Assembly (NCBI RefSeq): GCF_021729845.1
Contig: NZ_CP063397.1
Location: 2,990,001-3,054,000, forward strand
Length of the DNA stretch: 64,000 bases
Source of the DNA: Rhizobium sp. SL42
GTDB taxonomy: Bacteria; Pseudomonadota; Alphaproteobacteria; Rhizobiales; Rhizobiaceae
Reading direction: 5' to 3'
Part shown: one piece after another, positions 36,841-46,258 of the stretch
How positions within the stretch are numbered: the stretch's first letter is position 1
Layout of the letters: each line of letters begins with the position of its first letter
The notes under the pieces: model-generated
What the model saw: the letters and a program-made list of their open reading frames with translations, nothing else
Database searches by the model: none
Told to the model about the DNA's origin: nothing
Position numbers and translations under genes: made by a program

Positions 36841-37062
36841 ATGGAATCACCCTGCATTCTGATCTGTTCGATCGACGACAAGACCGGCTATTGCTTCGGC
36901 TGCGGACGCACGCGCGATGAAATCGGTAGCTGGACCGCCTATTCGGACATGGAGCGCCGCACCATCATGGCAACGCTCCCGGCACGGCTCGAAACGGTCG
37001 AAAGAAAACCCCGTCGCGAAACCCGTCGCACCCGCTTGTCCCGTGAGCGCGAGGCCGGCTGA
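36841..37062 (+). CDS. DUF1289 small Cys-rich protein
   Basis: The 73-aa product starts with the DUF1289 signature SPCILICSIDDKTGYCFGC followed by GRTRDEIGSW; four Cys residues (near 5, 9, 18 and 21) are placed as for an Fe-S cluster or zinc site. The C-terminal half is very basic (KPRRETRRTRLSRERE). These proteins are widespread and uncharacterised; a ferredoxin-like role is sometimes suggested. The stop overlaps the aspartyl protease start (TGATG), so the two are translationally coupled, behind cobS. Confidence 0.88.
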   Translation: MESPCILICSIDDKTGYCFGCGRTRDEIGSWTAYSDMERRTIMATLPARLETVERKPRRETRRTRLSREREAG

Positions 37063-37760
37063 TGCGCCTGATGATAGTTCTGGCGATTCTCGGATTTGGC
37101 CTCGCTGTACTGGTTTTCAATCATGACGTGGGGCAGAGTTTCGGTATCAGCAACGATGATTTCGGCAGCCTCGTCGCGACCCTCCCGATCATGCTGATGC
37201 TGTCCGCTGGAATCGTCGCAAGCCGCCGCACGCTCGGCCAGAGCATCAGGCAACTGGCGATCTGGGTGCTGATCACAATGGTGCTGGTGACGGGCTATCT
37301 CTATCGCAACGATTTCAGCGCAGTTGGCGAACGTATACTGGCCGGCTTGATGCCCGGCAGGGCAGTGAGCGTGACGACGGCAGACGGCGCGACCGAAGTC
37401 ATCCTGCACAAGTCGCTGGGCGGTCACTTTGAAACCACCATCGAAGTCGGCCCGGTCTCCGTCCCGGTTCTGATCGACACGGGCGCAAGCTCGGTTGCCC
37501 TGCGCTTTGAAGACGCCGTGCGCATTGGCATAGATCCGGCAACGATCAATTTCACCCGCACCGTGATGACCGCCAACGGCCGCGCCGCGGCGGCGCCCGT
37601 TCGCATCCCTGAAATTCGTCTCGGACCGATTGCCCGCACCAATGTCGAAGGCGTGGTGCTGGAGGAAGGCAAGCTCGACCAGAGCCTGCTCGGCATGAGC
37701 TTTCTGTCGACGCTGGGATCGCTGCAGATGCAGACCGATGAATTGCGGCTGCGCGACTGA
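37062..37760 (+). CDS. Membrane-anchored retropepsin-like aspartyl protease (TIGR02281 type)
   Basis: The 232-aa protein has three N-terminal membrane helices (IVLAILGFGLAVLVF, LVATLPIMLMLSAGI, LAIWVLITMVLVTGYLY) and a C-terminal periplasmic domain with one retropepsin active site, VPVLIDTGASSVAL near residue 142, ending in LLGMSFLSTLGSLQMQTDELRL. One Asp per chain means the active form must be a dimer. Members of this clan are common in alphaproteobacteria; substrates are generally unknown. Translation is coupled to the DUF1289 gene. It ends 5 bp from the convergent ABC-2 permease gene. Confidence 0.88.
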   Translation: MRLMIVLAILGFGLAVLVFNHDVGQSFGISNDDFGSLVATLPIMLMLSAGIVASRRTLGQSIRQLAIWVLITMVLVTGYLYRNDFSAVGERILAGLMPGRAVSVTTADGATEVILHKSLGGHFETTIEVGPVSVPVLIDTGASSVALRFEDAVRIGIDPATINFTRTVMTANGRAAAAPVRIPEIRLGPIARTNVEGVVLEEGKLDQSLLGMSFLSTLGSLQMQTDELRLRD

Positions 37761-37765
37761 GGTCC

Positions 37766-38527
37766 TCAGGGCCGCAGCTTGTAGCCCGTCCTGAAGATCC
37801 AGGCGAGAAAGCCGAGGCACATCAGCAGGAACACGCTGACCATGGCAAGACTCGTCAGCGGATGCACGTCCGAAACCTCGAAGAAGCTCCAGCGAAAACC
37901 GCTGACCAGATATAGCACGGGATTGAAATGGCTGACCGTCTGCCAGAACGGCGGCAGCATGTTCACCGAATAGAACGTGCCGCCGAGGAACGTCAGTGGC
38001 GGCACCACCAGCATGGGCACCAGGCTCAACTGCTCGAAGTTTTTCGCCCAGATGCCGATGATAAAGCCGGCAAGGCTGAATGTCACAGCCGTCAGCAGCA
38101 TGAAGAACAGCATCAGGAAGGGATGGGCGATGGAAAGGTCGACGAAAAAAGCCGCGGTTGCCAGAATGATCAGCGCAATCATCATCCCCTTGGTGGCTGC
38201 CGCCCCGACATATCCGATCAGGATCTCGCTCATCGCCACCGGCGCCGACAGGATCTCGTAAATCGTGCCGGTGAACTTTGGAAAATAGATCCCGCTCGAG
38301 CCGTTCGAGATGCACTGGGTAATCAGCGTCAGCATGATCAGGCCGGGCGTAATGAAACCGCCATAGGGCACGCCCTCGACTTCCTGCATGCGCGAACCAA
38401 CCGCCGCGCCGAAGACGATAAAATAGAGTGCGATGGACAGAACCGGCGAAATCACGCTCTGAAGCAGGGTGCGCCGGGTGCGTGCCATCTCGTAAAAGTA
38501 GATGGCCTTGATCGCCTCGATATTCAT
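37766..38527 (-). CDS. ABC-2 type exporter permease
   Basis: The 253-aa inner-membrane protein has six helices of the ABC-2 fold ([85 protein letters not shown]) and the family piece [25 protein letters not shown]. Such permeases export drugs, polysaccharide or lipid; the substrate cannot be told. Its start overlaps the end of the partner ATPase gene upstream by 4 bp, so the two form a complete exporter. Confidence 0.9.
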   Translation of the reverse strand: MNIEAIKAIYFYEMARTRRTLLQSVISPVLSIALYFIVFGAAVGSRMQEVEGVPYGGFITPGLIMLTLITQCISNGSSGIYFPKFTGTIYEILSAPVAMSEILIGYVGAAATKGMMIALIILATAAFFVDLSIAHPFLMLFFMLLTAVTFSLAGFIIGIWAKNFEQLSLVPMLVVPPLTFLGGTFYSVNMLPPFWQTVSHFNPVLYLVSGFRWSFFEVSDVHPLTSLAMVSVFLLMCLGFLAWIFRTGYKLRP

Positions 38528-39450
38528 TGAGCTTCTCCGATCAGCGAGACGAAAATGTCCTCAAGCGACGTCTGGTGCGTCGAAAGGTCGTCGAAACCGA
38601 TGCCGGCGGCATCGACATCCTGCAGCAGCCGGGCAATGGCACCGTGATTGCTGCCAAGCTCGTAGCCATAGATCAGCTGGTCGCCAGGCTCGCTCAGATT
38701 TAGATTCCATTTCGAAAGGCTTGCAGGAATTTCTTCAAGCCGCGAATGAAGCTGAATAGTCAGTTGTTTCTTGCCAAGCTTGCGCATCAGCGTGTTTTTG
38801 TCCTCAACCAGCAGCAGCTTGCCCCGGTTGATCACGCCGATCCGATCGGCGATTTCCTGCGCCTCTTCAATATAATGGGTTGTCAGGATGATCGTGACGC
38901 CGGTCTGCCTGAGGCGTGACACGAGCTGCCACATGTCCTTGCGCAACGCGACATCGACACCCGCCGTCGGCTCGTCGAGGAACAGAATACGCGGCTCGTG
39001 GGACAACGCCTTGGCAATCAGCACACGCCGCTTCATACCGCCGGAAAGCTCACGCAGCGCATTGTTGCGTTTCTCGAACAGCGTCAATTCCCGCAAGAGC
39101 GACTCGACCAATTCGGGGTTCGGCTTCTTGCCGTTCAGTCCCCTCGAAAAGCTGACTGTGTTGACGACGGTCTCGAACATGTCGGTCGTCAATTCCTGGG
39201 GCACCAGACCGATCTCTCCGCGAGTCTTGCGGAAATCCTTGACCACATCGTGGCCTGAGACCAGTACCTGCCCGCTCGAGGGATTGGTAATGCCGCAGAC
39301 GATTGAAATCAGGGTCGTCTTGCCCGCACCATTCGGCCCGAGCAATGCGATGATTTCGCCCTCCTCGATATCGAGGCTGACATTGTCGAGTGCTTTAAAA
39401 CCGTTGGAATAGATCTTGGACAGGGAACGGATGGAAATGATTGGCGCCAT
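38524..39450 (-). CDS. ABC exporter ATP-binding protein
   Basis: The 308-aa ATPase has Walker [12 protein letters not shown] near residues 36-46, Q-loop, signature [10 protein letters not shown], Walker [13 protein letters not shown] and switch His in [10 protein letters not shown]-terminal regulatory part (about residues 215-308) follows, as in CcmA/NodI-like exporters of the ABC-2 class. It powers the permease coded just downstream with a 4-bp overlap. No substrate can be assigned; the pair stands alone between the aspartyl protease and the receiver-domain genes. Confidence 0.92.
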   Translation of the reverse strand: MAPIISIRSLSKIYSNGFKALDNVSLDIEEGEIIALLGPNGAGKTTLISIVCGITNPSSGQVLVSGHDVVKDFRKTRGEIGLVPQELTTDMFETVVNTVSFSRGLNGKKPNPELVESLLRELTLFEKRNNALRELSGGMKRRVLIAKALSHEPRILFLDEPTAGVDVALRKDMWQLVSRLRQTGVTIILTTHYIEEAQEIADRIGVINRGKLLLVEDKNTLMRKLGKKQLTIQLHSRLEEIPASLSKWNLNLSEPGDQLIYGYELGSNHGAIARLLQDVDAAGIGFDDLSTHQTSLEDIFVSLIGEAQ

Positions 39451-39540
39451 TGGCGGGGGACTCGCTTTTGCTATCGGCTGGCTGAATATAGGTGCCGAAT
39501 ACCCGGTTACCAGTGACAGCCTCGGCTTGCCGACACCAAC

Positions 39541-40866
39541 TTATCCACTCACCAACATATTCTCGGAATAAACGCGGTTCCGGCCCAAGCGCTTTGCCAA
39601 ATACAGCAACTGGTCAGCAGCGTTCAGGTAATTGCTGAAACTCTCCTGTTCGGCAATTTCCGCGACGCCGATGGAGACCGTGACACCAAGCTCCGAATCG
39701 TCGAGCACAACGCGCATCTGGGCGATGTCCTCGCGCAAGCCCTCGCAAAATGCAGCGGCAGCGCTGGCATCAAGACCGAGCAAAAGCACGCTGAACTCCT
39801 CCCCGCCCAGTCGAGCCAGCATATGCCCGGTCCCGTCGAGCATGACGCTCAGCCGCCCCGCCACAGCCTTCAGAACCCGGTCACCGACTTCATGACCATA
39901 GCTGTCGTTGAGCTTCTTGAAATGATCGATGTCGAGCATGGCGATGCTGCATGGCTCGCCACGTGCACGAATGCTCGCCACCTGTGCCGGTCCTTCATCG
40001 AAGAAATAACGGCGATTGCGCAGTCCGGTCAGGTAGTCGCTGAAAGCCGCATAACGCAACTGCCGCAATTGCGACAGCGTCTCGATATTGTGCTGTATCC
40101 GGCATTGCAGTTCTTCGACGACATAGGGCCGATAGACGAAATCGTTCGCCCCGGCCTTGAGGAAACTTGCCGAAAGCAAGCGATCCGAGGACGACGAAAT
40201 CCCGATGATGCGCAGGCGGTCGCTGTGGTGTTGACGCCGTATGCGCCGCGTCAGCTCGTAGCCGTTCATATCGGGCATATGGTAGTCGGTGATTACCAGC
40301 TCGATGTGAGGATTATCGGCCAACAGTGTCAGCGCCTCGGCCCCAGTCTCGGCATCATAGACCTGGAATTTCTGAACGCGCAGCAGATCGACCAGCATCG
40401 CCCGGGCCGATGCCACGTCGTCGACAACCAGGACGCCAACATTTCGGTTTGAAAGAATGCGGTCGATCGACTCGACGACCATGTCGAGCGCGCGCTCATT
40501 GTCCTTGATCAAATAGTCGGCAACGCCGCGCTCGAGCAGGCGCTCACGCATGTCTCGATTGAAATCGGCGGTGAAAACCACGGCCGGCACATTGAGCGCC
40601 ACGACCTGATCCAGTACTTGCCCGTCGTACGAATCCGGCAGGTTCAGATCGACAACGGCGATATCGAACACATCTGCCGCAATCGCGGCCTCGAACGACT
40701 TGACCGTTGCGCAATGGGTTACCTGATAACCAAGCTCGTTTTCAAAACGGTGACATAGGATTGAAGAAAGAGAGCGCGAGTCCTCGATGACGAGAACATG
40801 AGCCTTGTTTCGCGACGCAGGCCGAACGGCATGGTCAGGCATGCGACTACCAAATGAATTAAACAT
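39541..40866 (-). CDS. Two-receiver response regulator with GGDEF (PleD-like layout)
   Basis: The 441-aa protein has two receiver domains and a diguanylate cyclase domain. Receiver 1 (about residues 22-140) keeps the acidic pair IED, Asp73 in VVDLNLPD and Lys in YLIKDN; receiver 2 (about 147-265) has VVDD, the Asp in VITDYHMPD and Lys-position YRP in place of KP. The GGDEF domain has FSDYLTGLRNRR and GGEEF at 354-358, so it should make c-di-GMP on phosphorylation. No RxxD inhibitory site stands at the usual place. The start at 40866 has a GCAGG nearby. The upstream neighbour is a paralogue without the GGDEF domain. Confidence 0.9.
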   Translation of the reverse strand: MFNSFGSRMPDHAVRPASRNKAHVLVIEDSRSLSSILCHRFENELGYQVTHCATVKSFEAAIAADVFDIAVVDLNLPDSYDGQVLDQVVALNVPAVVFTADFNRDMRERLLERGVADYLIKDNERALDMVVESIDRILSNRNVGVLVVDDVASARAMLVDLLRVQKFQVYDAETGAEALTLLADNPHIELVITDYHMPDMNGYELTRRIRRQHHSDRLRIIGISSSSDRLLSASFLKAGANDFVYRPYVVEELQCRIQHNIETLSQLRQLRYAAFSDYLTGLRNRRYFFDEGPAQVASIRARGEPCSIAMLDIDHFKKLNDSYGHEVGDRVLKAVAGRLSVMLDGTGHMLARLGGEEFSVLLLGLDASAAAAFCEGLREDIAQMRVVLDDSELGVTVSIGVAEIAEQESFSNYLNAADQLLYLAKRLGRNRVYSENMLVSG

Positions 40867-40881
40867 AATGACCTGCAATAC

Positions 40882-40917
40882 CAGCGGCAGGCGTGGAACC
40901 GGGTTCCCGCCTGCCGC
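40882..40917 (-). terminator. Hairpin between the two tandem-receiver genes
   Basis: AGCGGCAGGCG pairs with CGCCTGCCGCT (11 bp); an inner GGAACC/GGTTCC can extend the structure. It sits between the stop of the receiver-only gene (40947) and the start of the GGDEF gene (40866). There is no strong T-run, so it may act as an attenuator. Confidence 0.6.
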
Positions 40918-40946
40918 TTGTTCTACGCGAAATTGGCTCTGCGCGC

Positions 40947-41771
40947 CTATTTAGTCCGCGCTTGCGCCGCTCTGATTTGCACCAGCGTATCAAGGTTCTG
41001 GTTAACGCGGCAGTAGAATTCTTCGTCGATGAACGGGCGAAGCATGAAATCGTTACCGCCAACCTTGAGGAAGCGTGCGGACAGCAGCCGATTGTTGGAC
41101 GACGAGACGCCAATGATCCGCAATTCGTGACTTCCGCGAACGGAACGAATGCGCCGGGTCAATTCGAAACCATCGATGTCGGGCATGTTGTAGTCGGTAA
41201 CAACGAGACCGATATCCGGATTGGTCTTCAGAATTTCGATCGCCTTGGCACCGCTATCGGCGAGGCTGACACGGAAATTATAACGCTTGAGACGACTGGA
41301 GAGCAGAGCACGGGCGGTCGCGCTGTCATCGACGATCAGCACATGGTGCCGGTGATTGGTCAAGAACCGGTAGACGGATTCAGCCAGCATATCGACGGCA
41401 AAGACGTTGTCCTTGAGAATGTAGTCGACAATGTCCTTGGCCAGCAGCTTCTCACGGATTTCGTCGTGAAACGTCCCGGTAAAGACAATCGTCGGGATAT
41501 TGCAGTCGATCATGTATTCGAGCGCTTCGCCATTCTCGGCACCGGGCAGATTGATATTCGATATGGCAAGTACGACTGGCTCGTCATTGAGCTCATTGGC
41601 CATCTGCATGTCTTCAAAGGTTCTGCAGATCTCGATATCGACGCCCATCAGCTCCTTGAGGCGCTGGCTGATCATCTGTGTGAAGACGTTGGAATCTTCC
41701 CCGAGAATGATGCGGACATCGGGGAATGTTTCCCCGGAATATTGCATCCCGGAAATACCTAGAACTGCCAT
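40947..41771 (-). CDS. Tandem receiver-domain protein with one degenerate receiver
   Basis: This 274-aa protein has two receiver domains and no output domain. Domain 1 (about residues 18-135) keeps acidic residues Glu25/Asp26 and Lys120 (YILKDN), but the phospho-acceptor position is Asn72 (AISNINLPG), so it should not be phosphorylated. Domain 2 (about 143-262) is intact in VDD and Asp193 (VVTDYNMPDIDG). Its layout and many segments (DYILKDN, FDxELTRRIR-like, SSSxxRLLSAxFLK, NDFxxRP) match the N-terminal 265 residues of the GGDEF protein downstream, so the two genes are tandem duplicates. It may compete for or relay phosphate to its partner; that is inference. Confidence 0.88.
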   Translation of the reverse strand: MAVLGISGMQYSGETFPDVRIILGEDSNVFTQMISQRLKELMGVDIEICRTFEDMQMANELNDEPVVLAISNINLPGAENGEALEYMIDCNIPTIVFTGTFHDEIREKLLAKDIVDYILKDNVFAVDMLAESVYRFLTNHRHHVLIVDDSATARALLSSRLKRYNFRVSLADSGAKAIEILKTNPDIGLVVTDYNMPDIDGFELTRRIRSVRGSHELRIIGVSSSNNRLLSARFLKVGGNDFMLRPFIDEEFYCRVNQNLDTLVQIRAAQARTK

Positions 41772-41993
41772 GACTCGCCTTTTTGTGTTTTATTCAACAC
41801 TTAGCCATTTAGCAGTGATCATTTGCGGAACCGTTAATTTGACCATTTTAAGGCAGCAACGCGAGGCGATAGTTAAGCAATGCGGAAGCCTGACCTTTCG
41901 GCAACCATTCCTACTTGCGCAAGATCGCCGACGGACACGCAGGACGGTTATGATCTGCCCGTGCAGTCCACACAGACGCCCGTACCGGCTGCT

Positions 41994-42269
41994 TCACTTG
42001 ATCGTCGCGATACCGTCCTTGATATCGACGGTTTCGCCACCGGCAAGACCCAGCCTGTCGCCATTTGGCAACGTTACGAAGCAGCCTGTCGGGCAGATCG
42101 AATCCGAGCCTCCGGCGTCGAGCGACACCTCGGCGCGATTGCCGTTCTCAACCACGATCAGCACGATCGAAGACGTGCCCGAGTTGCTGATCGAGGCCGC
42201 CACGGCAACACCGGCGAGGGCCGGGGTCAAAGAGAAAAGCACGCCACCCACTGCCAGAAGTCTGATCAT
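41994..42269 (-). CDS. Small secreted protein, function unknown
   Basis: The 91-aa product has a signal peptide (LLAVGGVLFSLTPALAGVAVAA, probable cleavage near residue 25), leaving a 66-residue beta-rich mature part with one Cys pair (SDSICPTGCFVTLPNG) likely to form a disulfide in the periplasm, and a C-terminal GGETVDIKDGIATIK. I know no named family. No good ribosome binding site is visible, but the signal peptide and codon pattern support a real gene. It lies alone between the receiver-domain gene and the MscS gene, all on the minus strand. Confidence 0.65.
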   Translation of the reverse strand: MIRLLAVGGVLFSLTPALAGVAVAASISNSGTSSIVLIVVENGNRAEVSLDAGGSDSICPTGCFVTLPNGDRLGLAGGETVDIKDGIATIK

Positions 42270-42390
42270 TTAGGTCGCGGGGTTCAAGGCCCCGCCCTCT
42301 GTTGCGCATGACCGCTCCCAGGAAGGTTCTTCCCCGCGGCCTTACCCCTCTTCTGACGCATTCCCCCTGAATGGCGCCTGAATGAGGCAT

Positions 42391-45012
42391 TCATGGCAGG
42401 AGTTTGTCATCATCCGTCCCGTCATGCAATTCGCTCTCGCTTGGCTTCCGTCCCGCTTCCTTTCCGCGATTGTGCCGCAGCAGTGAACTGCGGTCGCTGT
42501 CGCTCAGATGCAGCATCACATCCTGATGCGGATACGGCATCGAGATGCCTTCCGCTCGGAATCGCCGCAAAACTTCCATACGGACGCTGTTGCGGATCGC
42601 CAGGCCATCATTCATGTCTGCAAGATGGAAGCGCAGTTCGAAGTCGAGCGACGAGGCGCCGAACCGAAGAAATTCGACATGCGGTTCGGGATTGCGCAGG
42701 ACCTGGGGAACCGTGTTGATGATGTCGAGCAACAGATCGATCACCTCTTGCGGATCAGCCTCATAACCGACGCTCACCGGGATTTCCGACCGCTGCATGC
42801 GGTTTCTGTGCGTCCAGTTGCCTACAGGCGCGTTGATCAACTCCGAGTTCGGCACGATGATCGACTGCTTGCGGAAGGTCTCAATCTCCGTTGCACGAAC
42901 CGAGATCCGCTTGACGATGCCTTCCGTCGTTCCGGTCAAGACATGGTCGCCGACCTTGAACGGCCGCTCCACCAACAGAATAAGGCCCGAGACGAAGTTC
43001 GACACGATGTTCTGCAAGCCGAAACCGATACCGAGGGACAGGGCGCCTGCGACCAGTGCCAGGCTCGACAGGTCAATACCGGCCGCCGATATCCCGACGA
43101 TCCCTGCCAGCGCCGTACCCAGATAGCCAATGCCGGTCTTCACCGAATTGCGCACACCCGGATCGACATGTGACCGTGCCATCACATTGCCATCGAGCCA
43201 CTTCTGCAGCCATCGCGTGACGACCAGACCCAGCGCAAACAGCAGGACGCCGCCAAGAATCCCGAAGATTGAAATGCGGATCGTGCCGACATTGACCTCG
43301 GTGAAAAGATTGTAAAGCCACAGCTGAATATCGCGGGGCTGGAAGCCCCACGACATCAGGATCAGCGGAATGCCGAGGATCAGCGCAAAGGCGTAGATCA
43401 GCAGACCGGCAACGATGCCACTTTGATCCAGCCCCACAGGACCAAGACGAAAGCGCTTCGCCACATATTGTCCAATGCGTGTATCGCCGAACTGGTTCGG
43501 GGCAGAGATCGCCTTGCCCGAGAGGATGCCGATATACATGGTCGCCAGCACTGCGCCGGTCACTACGATCTGGGTGGCGAGGAAACGCGCAAAGCCGACA
43601 TAACCGATGCCGCTGGCAAAGATCAGCAGGATCCCGACAAGCCGGAAAGTGCTTGAAACGCTGCGCGGCCAGGCCCTGCCCTTGTCAAACGGGTCGCCGC
43701 TCTCGGCAAGCACGGGGCGCAGGAACGAAACGATGAACAACAACAGGCCGACCGTCAGCGACGAGATCAGGCTCTTCATGACCGTCAACACAACCGGAGA
43801 GCTGAATGCCTCGCTGATCACCGCCAGGACATAGTCGAGGCCGTTTACCAGAGCCATCAGGAAGATTGCGATCGTCAGGTCTCGCGCACCGACGTTGGAC
43901 AGCTTGACGAGCCGCCAGTTCGGCGCTCGCGGTGCAAGCGCTGCCCGCGAGATCATCGACACGAAAAACACCAATCCGACGAACCCGAAAATAGAACTGA
44001 CGATCGGTGCTATATCCGGTCGCAGGATATTGAAGGTATCGAGAAGGAAATAGGTATTGGCCAGGAAGAAGCCGAACGCCAGTGACGGCAGGATCGTTGA
44101 CCAGAAAGCCACCGACAAGCGGCTCATATAGTTCGGGTTCTCGACCATCGGGTCGCGGCGGATCAGTGAACCGAACAGCCGATATTCGATGAACAGCATC
44201 GCAGACGCCAGCACCACGGAAAGAAAGACCGTGATTGCGAAAGGCACAGTCTTGTACTTCAGCACGAAGACGATCCAGCTGACGATGCTACGGTGAACGC
44301 GTCCGACATCCGCGGAGAACGATTCGGCCGCCTCTGCCGCAACCTCGGCGTTGATTTCGGTATGTTCGAAAAGCTGATCGGTAAAGATTGCGCGCCGGAT
44401 GCTTGTGATTCGATCGGCGAGCGACTTGCCTTCAATCGACAGATCCTCGGCCTGACCGGTCAGCGCATTGATCTGCGAGCGAGCGGCGTTCTGCCGGTTG
44501 CGCTCTTCGGTGACATCAGCGGCTTCCGCCGGCTGTCCTTCTGCAGGCGGCTCTCCGAGTTCGGTCAGACGGGTTTGGATATCATTCAGCCGCGGTCTGA
44601 GTTCGACGGAGATTGCCAGCAGGTCACGGACCATGCCGTCGACCTGCACTTTCAGATCAGCCAGAACACGATCGTCCTGCTTGCTTTGCTCAACCTGATT
44701 GTTCAGGTTTTCCAGCCGCTTGCGCGCTTGCTCGATTTGCGTGTCGGCTTTCGCCAGTTTTTCATCCCGAAGCGGCTGCGCGGCTGCAGGCGTGGCTGCA
44801 GCGGCAGGCTCGGTCGCCGCTGCCGGCGCCGTTGCTTCAGCAGCGGGTGCCGACACCGGAGGCGCCGCATCTCCTGCGGGAGCCTGCCCAGCGGGCTGCG
44901 CCTGCTCTTGTGTCTGCGCTTGCGCCACCATGGAATGGAAAACGACTGGCGGCAAAACGACCGCAGCCAGCGCAAGAACAATGGAAAAGAAGCCGTATCG
45001 AAGTCGGATCAA
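42391..45012 (-). CDS. Large MscS-family mechanosensitive channel (DUF3772/MscK-like)
   Basis: The 873-aa protein should open under membrane tension to release solutes. It has a signal peptide, an Ala/Pro/Glu-rich spacer (to about residue 80), a periplasmic helical DUF3772-type domain (EKLAKADTQIEQARKRLENL; about 85-225), about ten membrane helices, and the C-terminal MscS core: the pore helix SSLALVAGALSLGIGFGLQ, followed by NIVSNFVSGLILLVERPFKVGD and the beta domain with VPNSELINAPVGNW. It ends in a charged tail. Size and layout match the large MscK/YjeP-like members rather than the 286-aa MscS. It seems to be a single-gene unit. Confidence 0.92.
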   Translation of the reverse strand: MIRLRYGFFSIVLALAAVVLPPVVFHSMVAQAQTQEQAQPAGQAPAGDAAPPVSAPAAEATAPAAATEPAAAATPAAAQPLRDEKLAKADTQIEQARKRLENLNNQVEQSKQDDRVLADLKVQVDGMVRDLLAISVELRPRLNDIQTRLTELGEPPAEGQPAEAADVTEERNRQNAARSQINALTGQAEDLSIEGKSLADRITSIRRAIFTDQLFEHTEINAEVAAEAAESFSADVGRVHRSIVSWIVFVLKYKTVPFAITVFLSVVLASAMLFIEYRLFGSLIRRDPMVENPNYMSRLSVAFWSTILPSLAFGFFLANTYFLLDTFNILRPDIAPIVSSIFGFVGLVFFVSMISRAALAPRAPNWRLVKLSNVGARDLTIAIFLMALVNGLDYVLAVISEAFSSPVVLTVMKSLISSLTVGLLLFIVSFLRPVLAESGDPFDKGRAWPRSVSSTFRLVGILLIFASGIGYVGFARFLATQIVVTGAVLATMYIGILSGKAISAPNQFGDTRIGQYVAKRFRLGPVGLDQSGIVAGLLIYAFALILGIPLILMSWGFQPRDIQLWLYNLFTEVNVGTIRISIFGILGGVLLFALGLVVTRWLQKWLDGNVMARSHVDPGVRNSVKTGIGYLGTALAGIVGISAAGIDLSSLALVAGALSLGIGFGLQNIVSNFVSGLILLVERPFKVGDHVLTGTTEGIVKRISVRATEIETFRKQSIIVPNSELINAPVGNWTHRNRMQRSEIPVSVGYEADPQEVIDLLLDIINTVPQVLRNPEPHVEFLRFGASSLDFELRFHLADMNDGLAIRNSVRMEVLRRFRAEGISMPYPHQDVMLHLSDSDRSSLLRHNRGKEAGRKPSESELHDGTDDDKLLP

Positions 45013-45092
45013 TGCAAATCCCTAGCCTGTATGAGAAATCGGCGGGACCATAGAAGCAGTTATAGGCAAAAGAAAGAACCGCTGAAACGACG

Positions 45093-45124
45093 ATGGCCGG
45101 TGGAGAAAATGCTCCACCGGCCAT
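45093..45124 (-). terminator. Hairpin after hutX
   Basis: ATGGCCGGTGGAG pairs perfectly with its complement over 13 bp, with an AAAATG loop, 17 bp after the hutX stop on the minus strand. The tail has only short T-runs. Confidence 0.7.
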
Positions 45125-45141
45125 TGTTCAAAGTTCTGCCA

Positions 45142-45663
45142 TCAAGCAGCGGCAGCGACCCGAAGGGCCTCGAAGCGCAGCACCTGATCTTCGATCAGTG
45201 CACGGTCCTTGTCACGACGGACGAAGACCTTGAACATGGCCTTGCCATCCCCATTCATGAACCAGACGGAACACGAGCGGCGGCCATGGAAGCCGCGGTC
45301 GACGAAAGCGATATTCACGCAACGATCCTTGCGGATATGCCCGCCGATCGGGCTGTCGCCATGAATGTTGAACCAGCCATGTCCTTCGCTGCCATCGACG
45401 AGTGCGCCGTTCACCTCCAGCACGACGTCATCGGTATGCACGATCAGCAGGATTTCTCCCCAGCCGGTCATGTCCTTCCACACGGTATCCCAGCGCTCGG
45501 CCGGGACCAGAACGGCGGCGCCCGCCGGCAACACGGAAAGTACATCCGCGGGCGACACATCCGCCTGAGCAGCAATCTGCTCGATGACGCCTTCCGGCTT
45601 TTCTGCAAGTGCGGCACGTGCGCGCTCGAGGCGCTCATTGGTCGATTGAATTGGCGTATCCAT
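45142..45663 (-). CDS. hutX: Heme utilization cytosolic carrier protein HutX
   Basis: HutX is a cytosolic heme-binding carrier of the HutX/ChuX fold that receives imported heme and passes it to a heme-degrading enzyme. The 173-aa product has LEVNGALVDGSEGHGWFNIHG and GGHIRKDRCVNIAFVDRGFHGRRSCSVWF-type segments typical of the family and fits its length (about 165-175 aa). Start ATG 45663 or 45666 (two ATGs in a row). It is directly downstream (4-7 bp) of the IsdG-like gene and divergent from HmuTUV, so the neighbourhood supports the heme role. Confidence 0.9.
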   Translation of the reverse strand: MDTPIQSTNERLERARAALAEKPEGVIEQIAAQADVSPADVLSVLPAGAAVLVPAERWDTVWKDMTGWGEILLIVHTDDVVLEVNGALVDGSEGHGWFNIHGDSPIGGHIRKDRCVNIAFVDRGFHGRRSCSVWFMNGDGKAMFKVFVRRDKDRALIEDQVLRFEALRVAAAA

Positions 45664-45670
45664 CATGCGC

Positions 45671-46012
45671 TCACGCTGCAACTTCGGCGCGCTTGCCGGT
45701 GCGGTCTTCATGGATGATCACGTCGAACCCTTCGAAATGCGGACCGGAGAGATACTGGACCTTGCTTTCGCCTGTGCGGGCATGCGCCGCGCGGAACTGC
45801 TCCGACTGCGTCCAGGCGACGAAATGCGCATGGCTTTCCCACACCGTGTGCGAGGCATACAGCGTATGATCCTCTGCCTTGCCACCCTTCAGCATGTGGA
45901 ACTCGACATAGCCCGGCACTTCAGCCAGCCGCGCCTGACGCGAAAGCCACTGATTTTCAAAGGCCTCTTCAAAGCCCGGCACAACGCGAAAACGGTTCAT
46001 GGCAATATACAT
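45671..46012 (-). CDS. IsdG/HmuQ-like heme-degrading monooxygenase
   Basis: The 113-aa product belongs to the antibiotic biosynthesis monooxygenase (ABM) fold, with MYIAMNRFRVVPGFEEAFENQW at the N-terminus, VPGYVEFHMLKG and YASHTVWESHAHFVAWTQSEQFRAAH. These pieces, with the Asn near the N-terminus and the His of SHAHF, resemble IsdG/HmuQ-type enzymes that open the heme ring. GAGAGGGA is 9 bp before the ATG. Followed by hutX at once and divergent from hmuTUV, it probably works as the last step of heme use. The exact enzyme type rests on context and fold. Confidence 0.85.
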   Translation of the reverse strand: MYIAMNRFRVVPGFEEAFENQWLSRQARLAEVPGYVEFHMLKGGKAEDHTLYASHTVWESHAHFVAWTQSEQFRAAHARTGESKVQYLSGPHFEGFDVIIHEDRTGKRAEVAA

Positions 46013-46133
46013 GTGACTGATCCCTCTCGATCCAAAATGAACGCGGCGCGATACAGGCAAATCGCCGTCGGGAGCAATTTCTCGGATCTCACCAACACAG
46101 CGCCAAGCCTGCAATCTGTTGCCTTCCTAGATA

Positions 46134-46156
46134 AACTTGTGTAACTAAGTCAAGTT
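46134..46156. promoter_or_regulatory. Inverted repeat in the heme-gene intergenic region
   Basis: AACTTG and CAAGTT are perfect inverted arms 11 bp apart in the A/T-rich middle of the 246-bp gap between the IsdG-like gene and hmuT. Placed so as to control both directions, it is a candidate site for an iron or heme regulator such as RirA, Irr or Fur, though it does not match a consensus I can verify. Confidence 0.4.
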
Positions 46157-46258
46157 AAATGTCGCTGCTTTCCCGGCGCCATCACACCCCGAAACAGAGC
46201 GAGGTGACGTCAGCCGAAAGGCTTGCCGATCGCCTTGCACCATAGGTTAAGCGATAAC

